From: Microtetraspora fusca
GTDB lineage: Bacteria; Actinomycetota; Actinomycetes; Streptosporangiales; Streptosporangiaceae
Assembly: GCF_001570365.1 (NCBI RefSeq)
Contig: NZ_BBYK01000046.1
Coordinates: forward strand, 186,001 to 250,000
Direction: 5' to 3'
Length of the DNA stretch: 64,000 nucleotides
Shown: piece by piece, positions 36,990 to 46,353 of the stretch
How the letters are laid out: each line of letters starts with the position of its first letter
Numbering within the stretch: position 1 is the stretch's first letter
Notes under the pieces: model-generated
Told to the model about the DNA's origin: nothing
What the model saw: only the letters and a program-made list of their open reading frames with translations
Databases searched by the model: none
Program-made: the position numbers and the translations under genes

Positions 36990-36992
36990 GAG

Positions 36993-38642
36993 TTACTTCT
37001 TCTCGGACTTGCGGACGTGCTTGACGATCTTCTCCTGGCCGACCTCGCCGGCCTCGAGCGCCTCGACCGGCACGTCCCTGACCAGCAGCTCGCCGGACGA
37101 GGTCGTGAAGCCCTTCTTGAACTCGGTGATCGCGTCCTTGAGGACCGTGATCGTGTCGTCCGAGAGCTCCTTGGTCTCGCGGATGCCGTCGAACACACCC
37201 TTGTGCTGGCTCGCGAGGTAGTCGAGGAACTCGCCCTCGAAGCGGCGGATGTCCTCGACCGGGACGTCGTCCAGCTCACCGGTGGTGCCGGCCCAGATGG
37301 AGACGACCTCCTTCTCGACCGGGAAGGGGCTGTACTGCGGCTGCTTGAGCAGCTCGACCAGGCGCTGACCGCGCTCGAGCTGCGCCTTGGACGCGGCGTC
37401 GAGGTCGGAGGCGAACGCGGCGAACGCCTCCAGGTCGCGGTACTGGGAGAGCGCCAGACGGAGCGTGCCGGCGACCTTCCGCATGGCCTTGGTCTGCGCC
37501 GAGCCACCGACTCGGGAGACCGACACACCGACGTTGATGGCGGGGCGGACACCGGCGTTGAACAGGTCGGTCTCGAGGAAGACCTGGCCGTCGGTGATGG
37601 AGATGACGTTGGTCGGGATGAACGCCGACACGTCGTTGCCCTTGGTCTCGATGATCGGCAGACCGGTCATCGAGCCGCCGCCCATGTCGTCGGAGAGCTT
37701 GGCGCAGCGCTCCAGCAGACGCGAGTGCAGGTAGAAGACGTCACCCGGGTACGCCTCGCGGCCCGGCGGACGGCGCAGCAGCAGCGAGACGGCGCGGTAG
37801 GCGTCGGCCTGCTTGGTCAGGTCGTCGAAGATGATCAGGACGTGCTTGCCCTGGTACATCCAGTGCTGGCCGATGGCCGAGCCCGTGTAGGGCGCGATGT
37901 ACTTGTAGCCCGCGGGGTCGGACGCCGGAGCGGCGACGATGGTGGTGTACTCCATCGCGCCCGCCTCCTCGAGGCGGCCCTTCACCTGGGCGATGGTGGA
38001 GCCCTTCTGGCCGACGGCGACGTAGACGCACCGGACCTGCCGGGACGGGTCGCCGGAGAGCCAGTTCTCCTTCTGGTTGATGATCGTGTCAACGGCGATC
38101 GCGGTCTTGCCGGTGCCACGGTCACCGATGATCAGCTGGCGCTGGCCACGGCCGATCGCGGTCATGGCGTCGATCGCCTTGATGCCGGTGGCAAGGGGCT
38201 CCTTGACCGGCTGGCGCTGCACGACCGAGGGGGCCTGCAGCTCCAGGGCGCGCAGGGTCTCGGCCTCGATCGCGCCCTTGCCGTCCAGCGGGTTGCCCAG
38301 CGGATCGACGACGCGGCCGAGGTAGTTGTCACCGACGGGAACGGAGAGGACCTCGCCGGTACGGCGGACCTGCTGCCCTTCCTCGATCTTGCTGAAGTCG
38401 CCCAGGATAACGACACCGATCTCCCGGACGTCCAGGTTCAGTGCCAGGCCACGCGTGCCGTCCTCGAACTCGAGCAGCTCGTTCGCCATCGTCGAGGGCA
38501 GGCCGGAGACATGGGCGATGCCGTCGCCACAGTCGACGACGGTCCCGATCTCCTCGCGCGCGGCACCTTCCGGCTCGTACGCCTGGACGAAGCGCTCAAG
38601 CGCGTCCCGGATCTCGTCCGGCCGGATCGTAAGCTCCGCCAT
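36993..38642 (-). CDS. atpA: F0F1 ATP synthase subunit alpha
   Basis: 549-residue nucleotide-binding, non-catalytic subunit. Walker A GDRGTGKT (173-180), [30 protein letters not shown] and [18 protein letters not shown] are present. At 549 residues it is about 36 longer than the E. coli subunit (513). The extra C-terminal segment ([27 protein letters not shown]) matches the actinobacterial extension that in mycobacteria suppresses ATP hydrolysis. Confidence 0.98.
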   Translation of the reverse strand: MAELTIRPDEIRDALERFVQAYEPEGAAREEIGTVVDCGDGIAHVSGLPSTMANELLEFEDGTRGLALNLDVREIGVVILGDFSKIEEGQQVRRTGEVLSVPVGDNYLGRVVDPLGNPLDGKGAIEAETLRALELQAPSVVQRQPVKEPLATGIKAIDAMTAIGRGQRQLIIGDRGTGKTAIAVDTIINQKENWLSGDPSRQVRCVYVAVGQKGSTIAQVKGRLEEAGAMEYTTIVAAPASDPAGYKYIAPYTGSAIGQHWMYQGKHVLIIFDDLTKQADAYRAVSLLLRRPPGREAYPGDVFYLHSRLLERCAKLSDDMGGGSMTGLPIIETKGNDVSAFIPTNVISITDGQVFLETDLFNAGVRPAINVGVSVSRVGGSAQTKAMRKVAGTLRLALSQYRDLEAFAAFASDLDAASKAQLERGQRLVELLKQPQYSPFPVEKEVVSIWAGTTGELDDVPVEDIRRFEGEFLDYLASQHKGVFDGIRETKELSDDTITVLKDAITEFKKGFTTSSGELLVRDVPVEALEAGEVGQEKIVKHVRKSEKK

Positions 38643-38665
38643 CTCTCTTCTGTCTCCCTATTCGC

Positions 38666-39475
38666 CTAGCCGGCCAACCGGCGGCGTACTTCTTCGATAC
38701 GTCCTGCGATGGTGCTGTCGATCAGGTCGTCGCCGATCCGGATCGAGAACCCACCGAGCACCTTGGGGTCCACCTCGACGTTCAGGTGGACATCACGTCC
38801 GTACGTGGCACGAAGCCAGGCGGCGAGACGCTGCTTCTGGGTCTCGTCGAGCGGAATGGCGCTGCGCACCACGCCGACCAGACGTTCCCGCTGCTGGGCG
38901 ACGGTCAAGCCGTACTCGTCGAGGCCCGACTCCAGGCTACGTCCTCGCGGATGTGCCGCGAGCTGCGTGACCAGCCGGAGACTCGTCGGCGCGACCTTGC
39001 CGGACAGCAGCGAGTTCAGAAGCTCTCGCTTGCGGTCGCCCGGAATGGTGGCGTCGTTCACCGTGCGCCGCAGTTCCGGGTTGGCCGCGAGGATCCGGCC
39101 GAAGCGGAAGAGCTCGTCCTCGACGTCGTCGAGACGGCCCTGGCCCTCGGCCTCGGCGGAAGCGGCGATCACCGAGAGCCGCTCCAGCGCGTCGGCCAGG
39201 TCGCCCGGCCGGGACCACTTGGCCTCGACGGCGGCGACCACGGTCTCCAGCGTGGCCGTGCTCACCTTGTCCGACAGCAGCGACCGCACGATGTCGGCCT
39301 TCTGCGCGGCCGGGCGGGCCTGGTCGGAAAGGTTGCGGCGCAGGCCGTGCTCGCGGTCGAGCAGGCCGGCGACCGCGATGAGCTCGTCCGCGAGCGTGCC
39401 GAGGTCGGCGGAGCCGGCAACAGTGTTGAACCGCTCCTCGACCTCGGCGAGCGAAGCCCTGCTCAGACCTCTCAT
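38666..39475 (-). CDS. atpH: F0F1 ATP synthase subunit delta
   Basis: 269-residue peripheral-stalk subunit. It is longer than the E. coli delta (177) because of an actinobacterial N-terminal insertion. Conserved delta features are SLAEVEERFNTVAG at the start, LLDREHGLRRNLSDQARPAAQKADIVRSLL, and the C-terminal DPKVLGGFSIRIGDDLIDSTIAGRIEEVRRRL. It is a separate gene here, not fused to subunit b as in mycobacteria. Confidence 0.95.
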   Translation of the reverse strand: MRGLSRASLAEVEERFNTVAGSADLGTLADELIAVAGLLDREHGLRRNLSDQARPAAQKADIVRSLLSDKVSTATLETVVAAVEAKWSRPGDLADALERLSVIAASAEAEGQGRLDDVEDELFRFGRILAANPELRRTVNDATIPGDRKRELLNSLLSGKVAPTSLRLVTQLAAHPRGRSLESGLDEYGLTVAQQRERLVGVVRSAIPLDETQKQRLAAWLRATYGRDVHLNVEVDPKVLGGFSIRIGDDLIDSTIAGRIEEVRRRLAG

Positions 39476-39530
39476 CGACCGATCACCGCCCCTCGTTCGC
39501 CGCGCTCAGCGCGTCGGGTTCGCCGCGACA

Positions 39531-40073
39531 TCAGCGAACCGCCTGCGTTCCCTCGAGCTGCTCGAGGAACCGGTCGACGACACGGCGCTGCCGGGCCTCG
39601 TCCTCCAGGGACTCACCCACGATGCGGCCGGCGAGTTCGGTGGACAGGCGACCGATCTCACCGCGCAGCTGCGCCATGGCCTGCTGCCGGTCGGCCTCGA
39701 TCTGCGCGTGAGCCGCCTGGATGAGGCGACGCGCCTCTTCCTGCGCCTCCTCGCGGAGCTCGGCCTTGATCCGGGCGCCCTGCTCGCGCGCCTCTTCCCG
39801 CATCCGGGCCGCCTCCTGGCGGGCCTCGGCGAGCTGGGCGCGGTACTGCTCCAGCGTGCGCTGGGCCTCGGCCTGGGCGTCCTCGGCCTTCTTGATGCCG
39901 CCTTCGATCGCCTCCGTGCGCTCGTTCAGCGTCTTCTGGATGCGCGGCGTCAGGATCTTGCCGACGACAACAAGGACGAGAAGGAACGCGAAGACGCCGA
40001 CGACGAGCTCGTACAGGTGCGGCATGATCGGGCTGTTGCCCTCAACCGCGAGAAGCGTAGCTGCCGCTTTCAT
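39531..40073 (-). CDS. atpF: F0F1 ATP synthase subunit b
   Basis: 180-residue stator subunit: one N-terminal transmembrane helix (about 20-40, LYELVVGVFAFLLVLVVVGKIL), then a long charged coiled coil (EAIEGGIKKAEDAQAEAQRTLEQYRAQL onward) forming the peripheral stalk. The end (DRFLEQLEGTQAVR) contacts delta. A second start at Met17 (MPHLYELVV) is possible and would remove the polar N-terminus; the longer start is kept because it fits family length. Confidence 0.94.
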   Translation of the reverse strand: MKAAATLLAVEGNSPIMPHLYELVVGVFAFLLVLVVVGKILTPRIQKTLNERTEAIEGGIKKAEDAQAEAQRTLEQYRAQLAEARQEAARMREEAREQGARIKAELREEAQEEARRLIQAAHAQIEADRQQAMAQLRGEIGRLSTELAGRIVGESLEDEARQRRVVDRFLEQLEGTQAVR

Positions 40074-40102
40074 GGATGCAGCCTTCCGTCAGGGGTCTTC
40101 CG

Positions 40103-40324
40103 TCAGTAGATGAACGGCGCGACGAGGCCGATCAGCGCGAGGGCCTCGACCAGAACGAAGCCGAGGAGCATGTTCTGCCGGATCAGGCCGTAGGCCTCCG
40201 GCTGGCGCGCGATGGCCTGAAGGCCGTTGCCGAAGATGAGGCCGACGCCGATGCCGGGGCCAAGGGTCGCCAGGCCGTAACCGATCGAACCGATGTTGCC
40301 GGAGACCTCAGCGAGAACGCTCAT
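40103..40324 (-). CDS. atpE: F0F1 ATP synthase subunit c
   Basis: 73-residue rotor-ring hairpin. Helix 1 has GYGLATLGPGIGVGLIFGNGL, the polar loop has ARQPE, and helix 2 carries the proton-binding Glu60 in GFVLVEALALIGLV. The residues around Glu60 do not show the Na-binding pattern, so the ring is expected to be proton-driven. It is also the binding site for diarylquinoline drugs in mycobacteria. Confidence 0.96.
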   Translation of the reverse strand: MSVLAEVSGNIGSIGYGLATLGPGIGVGLIFGNGLQAIARQPEAYGLIRQNMLLGFVLVEALALIGLVAPFIY

Positions 40325-40388
40325 TGCTTTTCCTTTACTGGACGGCCGGTGCAGGGTGTCACCGGTCTGGACTAGGCGGGAAGGGGTC

Positions 40389-41180
40389 TTAGTGCTCGGC
40401 GTGCAGGGAGCCGCCGATGTACATGGCGGCGAGCAGCGCGAACAGGAAGGCCTGCAGGAACTGGATGAACAACTCGAAGCCAGTCATGGCGATCGTGAAG
40501 AGGACACCCAGCACTCCCACCGGCGCTCCGAGCGGGGTCAGCTTCTCGAAGAGGAACCAGAAGCCCACCATGCTGAAGAACGCGATAATGATGTGACCGG
40601 CGAACATGTTCGCGAACAGTCGCACCGCGTGCGTGAAGGGGGCGACGATCATGTTCGAGAGGAACTCGATCGGAGCCAGCAGGAAGTAGATCGGCTTCGG
40701 CAGCCCGGGCGGGAACATCATGTTCTTGAAGTAGCCGAGACCGCCCTGGTGCTTCATGCCCAGGTAGATCTTCAACACGTAGACGGACACCGCCAGCACG
40801 ATGGGGAAGGCGATGTGTGAGGCGACCGGGAACTGCAGGACGGGGATGACGCCCATCAGGTTCCAGATCCAGACCAGGAAGAAGAGGCTGAGCAGCAGGC
40901 CCATGTAGCGGTCGGCGTCCTTGCCCAGGAACGGCCGGGCCACCTGGTCCCGCACGAACATGTAGCCCATCTCGGCCACGTTCTGGACGCCCCTCGGCAC
41001 CAGCTTGGGGTTGGCGAACGCCGACCAGCAGAAGACGATGACGACCAGCGAGCTCAGGAGCGCGAGCAGCACCGGCTTCGTCAGCCAGAAGGGCGCCCCG
41101 TCCCAGAGCGGGGGGAAGTCGAACAGTTCAAGCCCCGGGGCCTTGAACTCGTCGGCGGCGAGAACCGTCAGCGCGCTCAC
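40389..41180 (-). CDS. atpB: F0F1 ATP synthase subunit a
   Basis: 263-residue membrane subunit that forms the proton half-channels. It has multiple helices and the key segment FTHAVRLFANMFAGHIIIAFF, whose Arg faces the c-ring Glu, and ends GFELFIQFLQAFLFALLAAMYIGGSL with the conserved Gln. The GTG start (VSALTVLAADEF) lies directly downstream of the small atpI-like genes. Start choice is moderately certain. Confidence 0.95.
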   Translation of the reverse strand: MSALTVLAADEFKAPGLELFDFPPLWDGAPFWLTKPVLLALLSSLVVIVFCWSAFANPKLVPRGVQNVAEMGYMFVRDQVARPFLGKDADRYMGLLLSLFFLVWIWNLMGVIPVLQFPVASHIAFPIVLAVSVYVLKIYLGMKHQGGLGYFKNMMFPPGLPKPIYFLLAPIEFLSNMIVAPFTHAVRLFANMFAGHIIIAFFSMVGFWFLFEKLTPLGAPVGVLGVLFTIAMTGFELFIQFLQAFLFALLAAMYIGGSLHAEH

Positions 41181-41247
41181 GCGGCGTTCCCTTCAACGTG
41201 GAGATGGATCAGGATGGCTTGCCCAGAGGGATGACCGTCGGCTGAGT

Positions 41248-41463
41248 TCAGCGACCGTACTTCAAGTAGACGAGGTAGATCGCGAGCACTACCCCGATGA
41301 GGATGCCGGCGGGAATGAAAGCGTGCACGCCCGTCCAACGGCTCAGCAACCAGCCGGAGCCGCCCCAGATAATCATTCCCGAGATCAGATAGCTGGGAAT
41401 CGACCAGGCGGCATTGGCGAAGTCGCGGCCGTCCTCTTCTGGGCTGCGCTTCATTTCGCTCAT
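41248..41463 (-). CDS. AtpZ/AtpI family small membrane protein
   Basis: 71 residues with two helices (SIPSYLISGMIIWGGSGWLL, FIPAGILIGVVLAIYLVYL) joined by a short SRWTGVHA loop, and an acidic N-terminus. This is the AtpZ/Sdh-associated fold encoded before atpB in many bacteria; it is thought to help c-ring assembly or Mg transport. ATG 41463 is taken; GTG 41472 is possible. Spacers of 67 bp (to atpB) and 63 bp (to the gene upstream) suggest one operon. Confidence 0.88.
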   Translation of the reverse strand: MSEMKRSPEEDGRDFANAAWSIPSYLISGMIIWGGSGWLLSRWTGVHAFIPAGILIGVVLAIYLVYLKYGR

Positions 41464-41526
41464 CGCGGGCACGACGATAGCAGGCAGGGAGCGGACTAGT
41501 CATATCGGACTGCGCCGCGACGCGGA

Positions 41527-41949
41527 TCACGGGTTTCCCTGCCCGGAAACTCCGGCCTCGGGCTCGACGTAAAGCAGCTTCAACTTCATGAAGCCGCGCA
41601 TCTCCCCCGCGGTCCATGCAACGGTACACGCCACGACGGTCAGCGCGAAGGCGCGCGGGTTGAAGGCGGTCGCGTCCTCGAACGCCTTCAGCAGGGCCAT
41701 GATGAGCAGGACCTTGACCGCGTAGCTCGCGATCGCGGCCAGCATCATCATCTGCGGCGAGATCCGACCGGCCCACGAGACGGCGACCAGGCCGACGGTG
41801 AAGAAGACCGCGACCAGGGCGATGCCTATGAGCGCGCCGATCGCGCCCTGAACACCGGCGAGAATCACCGCGACGACCACGGCGACCAGGCCCACCGCGA
41901 GGGTGGGGAGGGCGGCGCCCTTGAGCACGCGCACGTCGTTGGCCTGCAT
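41527..41949 (-). CDS. atpI: ATP synthase protein I (AtpI-like)
   Basis: 140 residues with four predicted helices (about 12-32, 37-57, 70-92, 96-112), then a C-terminal cytoplasmic tail (GFMKLKLLYVEPEAG). Gene position and helical pattern match actinobacterial AtpI, an assembly factor for the c-ring. It precedes AtpZ and follows the WecA-like gene. Sequence conservation in the family is low, so the call leans on context. Confidence 0.85.
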   Translation of the reverse strand: MQANDVRVLKGAALPTLAVGLVAVVVAVILAGVQGAIGALIGIALVAVFFTVGLVAVSWAGRISPQMMMLAAIASYAVKVLLIMALLKAFEDATAFNPRAFALTVVACTVAWTAGEMRGFMKLKLLYVEPEAGVSGQGNP

Positions 41950-42100
41950 CGGAACTCCATGAACCGGTTGTCAAGCGAGCGATTGCTTCCAGAGAGATTC
42001 CAGCATGTGGAACTCCCTGCTAGTGAAAGCTATCACAAGCTCAGCGGGGGCTGCCTTTACCTGCCGGTTCGCGGCGGCGATCAGGAGTTCGGTACGGCGG

Positions 42101-43366
42101 TCAGAGGGGGGTGGCACGGGCGCGCCTCGTCGCGCTCGCCTCGGCCGTACCGGGATCGGAGGGGCCGGCGCCGAACGCGGAGGAGTGGCCGCCCGGCCGG
42201 CTCGCGCCGCCGGCCCCGGGCTCGTCCTTGCCGCGCCGCCGCTCGCGGCGCCCGCCCTTGCGCGAGCGCCACCGCGGCGAGGCCATCAGGATGAGCACGG
42301 CGATCGCCAGCACGACGGTGATCGGGAACAGGATCAGCGGCACGCCGCCGATCGACAGGCCGACCAGCGTGAACGAGAACAGGAACGTCCAGCCGTACAT
42401 GATCAGGACGCTGCGGCGCTGCGAGTGGCCGATGTCGAGCAGCCGGTGGTGCAGGTGGCCGCGGTCGGGCGCGAACGGCGACAGGCCGGCGGACGTGCGG
42501 CGGACCACCGCCATGACCAGGTCCAGTAACGGCAGGACCATCACCGCGATCGGCAGCAGCAGCGGCAGCACGACCGGGAACTTGTTCATCCGGTCGATGG
42601 CGCCCGAGTCGACCGAGGAGATGATCGTGATCAGGGAGGTGGCGAGGAGCATCCCGATCAGCATCGCCCCGGTGTCGCCCATGAAGATCTTGGCCGGGTT
42701 GAAGTTGTGCGGCAGGAAGCCGAGGCACATCCCGATCAGGATCGCCGCGATGGCCGCCGTCACGTTGATGCGCGACCCGCTGCTGTTCTGCGAGAGCGCG
42801 ATGGAGTACGCGAACGTCGCCAATGCCCCGATGCCCACGATGCCCGCCGCGAGCCCGTCCAGGCCGTCCACGAAGTTGACCGCGTTGATCACGATGACCA
42901 CGATCATGATCGTGATGATCGTGCGCAGGTTGGCGTCGAGCCCGGTCGAGCCGCCCATGTCCTTGGGCAGTGGCAGCCAGGGCAGGTACATCCCGAAATA
43001 GACGAGCAGACCGCCCGCCGCGATCTGGCCGCCCAGTTTGACCAGGGCGTCCATGCCGAGCCAGTCGTCCAGGAAGCCGGTCAGCACGATCACGCCGCCC
43101 GCCACCAGAAGCGCGGTCACCGTCTGCCCTGCCTGACCCGTGGCGAGCGCGCCTCCGACGTAGGGCAGGTGTGTCGCGAGCAGCAGTCCGGCGGCCATCC
43201 CGCCGAACATCGCCAGGCCCCCCAGCCTCGGGATCGGCACCGTGTGCACGTCCCGGTCCCGCACTTCGGGCGCCGCGCCGATGCGCAGTGCGAACACCCG
43301 GACCGGAGGCACCAGCAGGTAGGTGACCGCGGCCGTGACGAGCGCCAGGAGCAGATATTCGCGCAC
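42101..43366 (-). CDS. Polyprenyl-phosphate GlcNAc-1-phosphate transferase (WecA/TagO-like)
   Basis: 421-residue integral membrane enzyme that moves GlcNAc-1-P from UDP-GlcNAc to a polyprenyl phosphate, the first step of arabinogalactan/teichoic or other wall polymers. About eleven helices, with RLGGLAMFGG (near 47), FLDDWLG (metal-binding Asp pair), NAVNFVDGLDGLAAG, KIFMGDTGA and the HLHHRL His motif near 310. The last 55 residues are a basic/Gly-Pro-rich cytoplasmic tail without homology. The GTG start is in a conserved place next to atpI, as in other actinomycetes. Confidence 0.93.
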   Translation of the reverse strand: MREYLLLALVTAAVTYLLVPPVRVFALRIGAAPEVRDRDVHTVPIPRLGGLAMFGGMAAGLLLATHLPYVGGALATGQAGQTVTALLVAGGVIVLTGFLDDWLGMDALVKLGGQIAAGGLLVYFGMYLPWLPLPKDMGGSTGLDANLRTIITIMIVVIVINAVNFVDGLDGLAAGIVGIGALATFAYSIALSQNSSGSRINVTAAIAAILIGMCLGFLPHNFNPAKIFMGDTGAMLIGMLLATSLITIISSVDSGAIDRMNKFPVVLPLLLPIAVMVLPLLDLVMAVVRRTSAGLSPFAPDRGHLHHRLLDIGHSQRRSVLIMYGWTFLFSFTLVGLSIGGVPLILFPITVVLAIAVLILMASPRWRSRKGGRRERRRGKDEPGAGGASRPGGHSSAFGAGPSDPGTAEASATRRARATPL

Positions 43367-43423
43367 GGACCTAGTTTCTCGCTTGGGCGGACCAGTTGTG
43401 ACGGGAAAAGGCGGCGAAGCGCC

Positions 43424-44689
43424 TCATTCGCCGGGATAAGCCGGATGCGCGGCGGTCAGCGCCCTTACCCGTTCGATCACTGACGTTATAGCACCAGGCT
43501 TGCACACGGCCTGCACGACTGCTGAGGCGATCTCTTTCATCTCCCCCGGCTCCATGCCCTGGGTGGTCACACAGGACGTGCCGATCCGGATGCCCGAGGT
43601 GACGGTGGGCGGCTGCGGGTCGTACGGGATGGCGCCGCGGTTGAGGATGATCGCCGCCTCCTCGCAGCGGCCCTCCGCCTCCGCTCCCGTCACACCGGCA
43701 CCGCGTACGTCGAGCAGAACCAGGTGGGTGTCCGTGCCGCCCGAGACGGGACGCAACCCCTCGGTGGTGACCGCCTCGGCGAAGGCAGCCGCGTTCTCCA
43801 CGACTCTCGCGGCGTACGTGCGGAACTCGGGCCGCAGCGCCTCTCCGAACGCGACCGCCTTCCCGGCCACCGAGTGCATCAGCGGGCCGCTCTGGGCGAA
43901 AGGGAAGACCGCTCGGTCGATCCGCTGCGCGAGTTCGGCGGTGCAGAGAATGCCGCCGCCGCGCGGCCCGCGCAGCGTCTTGTGGGTGGTGAACGTGACC
44001 ACGTCCGCGTACGGCACCGCGGACGGGACGGCCTCCCCCGCCATCAGCCCGATCGTGTGCGCGGCGTCCACCAGCAGCCAGGCGCCGGTCTCGTCGGCGA
44101 TCCCCCGGAAGGCCGCGTAGTCGATCAGCCGGGAGTAGGTCGCGGCGCCGCAGATGATCAGCTTGGGGCGGTGCCTGAGCGCGAGGTCGCGGACCTCGTC
44201 GTAGTCGATCAGCTCGTTGTCCCGGCGCACGCCGTAGGAGACGACGTCGAACCATCGGCCGGAGAAGTTGGCCTTGGACCCGTGGGTCAGGTGGCCGCCG
44301 TGCTGCAGCGCCATCGCGAGCACGGTGTCGCCGGGCTTGAGCAGCGCGGCGTAGGCGGCGAAGTTGGCCGAGGCCCCGGTATGGGGCTGGACGTTCACGT
44401 GATCGGCGCGGAACAACCGCCTGGCCCGGTCGACGGCGAGCCGCTCGGCCTGGTCGACCACCTCGCAGCCGGCGTAGTACCGCCGTTCGGGGTATCCCTC
44501 GGCGTACTTGTTGGTGAGCGTGGAGCCGAGGGCCGCCATCACGGCGGGCGAGGTGAAGTTCTCGCCCGCGATGAGCTGGAGCCCGCCGCGCAGCCGGGCG
44601 AGCTCGTCCAGAAGCAGTTGCGCGACCTCGGGATCCTGCCGCGCCAGTTGGGAGAAATCGGGTCCGTAGAACGGGTGCGTCTCATTCAT
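43424..44689 (-). CDS. glyA: Serine hydroxymethyltransferase
   Basis: 421-residue PLP enzyme converting serine and tetrahydrofolate to glycine and methylene-THF. The PLP lysine is Lys237 in TTHKTLRGPRGG. Also seen: YAEGYPERRYYAGCEVVD, NVQPHTGASANFAAY and GIRIGTSCVTTQGM near the end. Length is normal. It lies apart from other folate genes but adjacent to the WecA/atp block, as in Streptomyces. Its upstream spacer contains a TACATT -10 candidate on the minus strand. Confidence 0.97.
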   Translation of the reverse strand: MNETHPFYGPDFSQLARQDPEVAQLLLDELARLRGGLQLIAGENFTSPAVMAALGSTLTNKYAEGYPERRYYAGCEVVDQAERLAVDRARRLFRADHVNVQPHTGASANFAAYAALLKPGDTVLAMALQHGGHLTHGSKANFSGRWFDVVSYGVRRDNELIDYDEVRDLALRHRPKLIICGAATYSRLIDYAAFRGIADETGAWLLVDAAHTIGLMAGEAVPSAVPYADVVTFTTHKTLRGPRGGGILCTAELAQRIDRAVFPFAQSGPLMHSVAGKAVAFGEALRPEFRTYAARVVENAAAFAEAVTTEGLRPVSGGTDTHLVLLDVRGAGVTGAEAEGRCEEAAIILNRGAIPYDPQPPTVTSGIRIGTSCVTTQGMEPGEMKEIASAVVQAVCKPGAITSVIERVRALTAAHPAYPGE

Positions 44690-44873
44690 CGACCGGGCTC
44701 ACATCGCAGGAACGACCGTTCTCCCAATGTAAGCCCGGAAATGGCCGCCACGGCTGCCCTCAACGGGCTTTACGGAAGCTCTACCGAATATCAGGGAAAT
44801 TGCGGCAGAGCACCGCGGGATCGCCGCGGCGGCCGTTTACGTGAACACGCTGTCGGCCATTACCGAACGGCGA

Positions 44874-45038
44874 TCACGACTGCCGCTTCGGGATGATCCG
44901 CTTGATCGCGACGGCCGCGGAGACCAGCGTAAACGCGCCCAGCGCGATCCAGAAAGCGTTCCAGCCGACGAAGGGGGCCGACAGCGCGCCGCCTCCGAAA
45001 CCGGCGGCAACACCACCGATAGGGGGATTGTTGTACAT
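44874..45038 (-). CDS. Small membrane protein directly coupled to a glycosyltransferase gene
   Basis: A 54-residue gene. Its ATG (45038) follows the glycosyltransferase TAA with no gap (TAAATG), and AAAGGA lies upstream. The protein reads MYNNPPIGGVAAGFGGG, then a 22-residue hydrophobic helix (about 24-46, containing NAFWIALGAFTLVSAAVAI), and ends in basic KRIIPKRQS. Gly/Pro-rich exterior, one helix, basic cytoplasmic end: a single-pass membrane peptide. I do not recognise a family. Coupled translation suggests it assists the glycosyltransferase, for example in polymer export. Confidence 0.6.
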   Translation of the reverse strand: MYNNPPIGGVAAGFGGGALSAPFVGWNAFWIALGAFTLVSAAVAIKRIIPKRQS

Positions 45039-46229
45039 TTACCATTTCCTTTCTCTACGCCATGCGGCGTCCCAGAAGGCTTTCGCCTGAGCGATCTGCA
45101 GGAATACGTCGAAAACCATTTCGACGAACAGCAGGCTCGCGATCGCCATCTGCTTGGGGCCCCTGCTGCTGACGGTCACGACCCGCTCGATCATGAAGAT
45201 GACCGTGATGGCCAGCCAGAGAGGATGAATCACCAGTCCGCCCGCGACGACGATCGACCATGTCGTCGCGCCGAGATAGGCGAAGATCACGATGATGCCG
45301 ACGAGCGACAGGAGCTGGCGCCCCCAGTAGGGCAGGGTCACCCGCGTCCAGCCGTAGTCCGTGAGGTTCTCCAGCGCCCCACGTTTCCACCGGAGACGCT
45401 GCTTGAAGAGGTCCGCCCAGGTCTCCATGACCTCTGTGGTGAGCGTGCACTCGGCGGGGCAGAGGATGCGGAACCTCAGGTGCAGGAGGGCCAGGGTCAG
45501 CTCGTTGTCCTCGGTCAGGACGCGCACGTCGTACACCCGGTCGCGTCCGGGCAGGCGGCCGGCGCGCCGGGCGGACACGACCTCCTTGAGCGCGAGGGCG
45601 CGGAACAGCGTCGCCGTACCGGTCAGCACAAGGGCCTTCCCCTGAAGCCTGCGCACGTCCCGGGCGTAGCGGGCGTACTCGTTCCGCTGGAACATGCCCA
45701 CGAGGCCGCCGCCGGGCTTTCCGGTGAACGTGCCGCCGATCGCGGCCAGCTTCCCGGGCGCCAGCCTGGCGACCGCATTGTGGATGAACCCGGGATGGAG
45801 CGCCGAGTCCGCGTCCATGACGAGCACCGCGTGCCGACCGTCCAGGTCCGGCAGCAGTCCCTCCAGCACCTGGTTGAGCGCGCCCGCCTTCTTGTGCCGG
45901 TTGCCGACCGTCCTGATCACCTCGGCGCCGTACGATCGGGCGATCTCCTCGGTCGCGTCGGTGCAGTTGTCCGCGACAACTATGACCTTGTCGGGCTTGC
46001 GCTGCTGGAGGTGGAGCGACTGGATGGTCTCCGCGATCTGGTCTTCCTCGTTGTGCGCGGGGACGAGCACGATGACCCGCATCTCGGAGATGTCCACCGG
46101 GGGCAGGTCGCGGCCGCCGTCCGCCCGCGAGGAGGCCCGATGCCGGCCGGGATCGCCGTACGCGCGCGCCCTGCCACCGAGGCGCCGTATTTGGTGAGGG
46201 GCGCGCCGGGTCCCCACCCGAACCATCAC
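45039..46229 (-). CDS. Processive GT2 glycosyltransferase (BcsA/hyaluronan-synthase-like)
   Basis: About 396 residues. GT-A fold: VIVLVPAHNEEDQIAETI, VVADNCTDAT, KAGALNQVLEG, DxD-like MDADSALH, GGTFTGK, catalytic TEDNEL and QRLRW (the QxxRW motif of processive synthases). C-terminal helices at about 300-325, 328-345 and 360-380 anchor the enzyme. Unlike BcsA it has no N-terminal helices or PilZ domain, and the N-terminus (1-50) is Arg/Gly-rich. GTG 46229 or ATG 46226 is the start. It forms a unit with the small membrane protein gene and is divergent from a sortase gene. Confidence 0.88.
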   Translation of the reverse strand: MMVRVGTRRAPHQIRRLGGRARAYGDPGRHRASSRADGGRDLPPVDISEMRVIVLVPAHNEEDQIAETIQSLHLQQRKPDKVIVVADNCTDATEEIARSYGAEVIRTVGNRHKKAGALNQVLEGLLPDLDGRHAVLVMDADSALHPGFIHNAVARLAPGKLAAIGGTFTGKPGGGLVGMFQRNEYARYARDVRRLQGKALVLTGTATLFRALALKEVVSARRAGRLPGRDRVYDVRVLTEDNELTLALLHLRFRILCPAECTLTTEVMETWADLFKQRLRWKRGALENLTDYGWTRVTLPYWGRQLLSLVGIIVIFAYLGATTWSIVVAGGLVIHPLWLAITVIFMIERVVTVSSRGPKQMAIASLLFVEMVFDVFLQIAQAKAFWDAAWRRERKW

Positions 46230-46353
46230 TGACCGTCCCGAACAAACTCTATAGACCGTTCCATATGATCTTAAAGGTATATTTGTGGCCTATGGGACAG
46301 AACGCTGTCGTGTTGCTTAAATCACAGCAAACGCTGCAAATCGGAGCATTTTG
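46230..46353. promoter_or_regulatory. AT-rich divergent promoter region
   Basis: This 124-base spacer is clearly AT-richer than its surroundings (for example ATATGATCTTAAAGGTATAT at 46262-46281). A TATAGA -10-like hexamer for the glycosyltransferase lies on the minus strand near 46248-46253. It separates divergent genes and probably holds both promoters. Confidence 0.45.

Noticed and set aside
44813-44829. CCGCGG...CCGCGG hairpin upstream of glyA
   Set aside because: Short palindromic GC words are common in this genome; no U-run and no clear gene end to serve.
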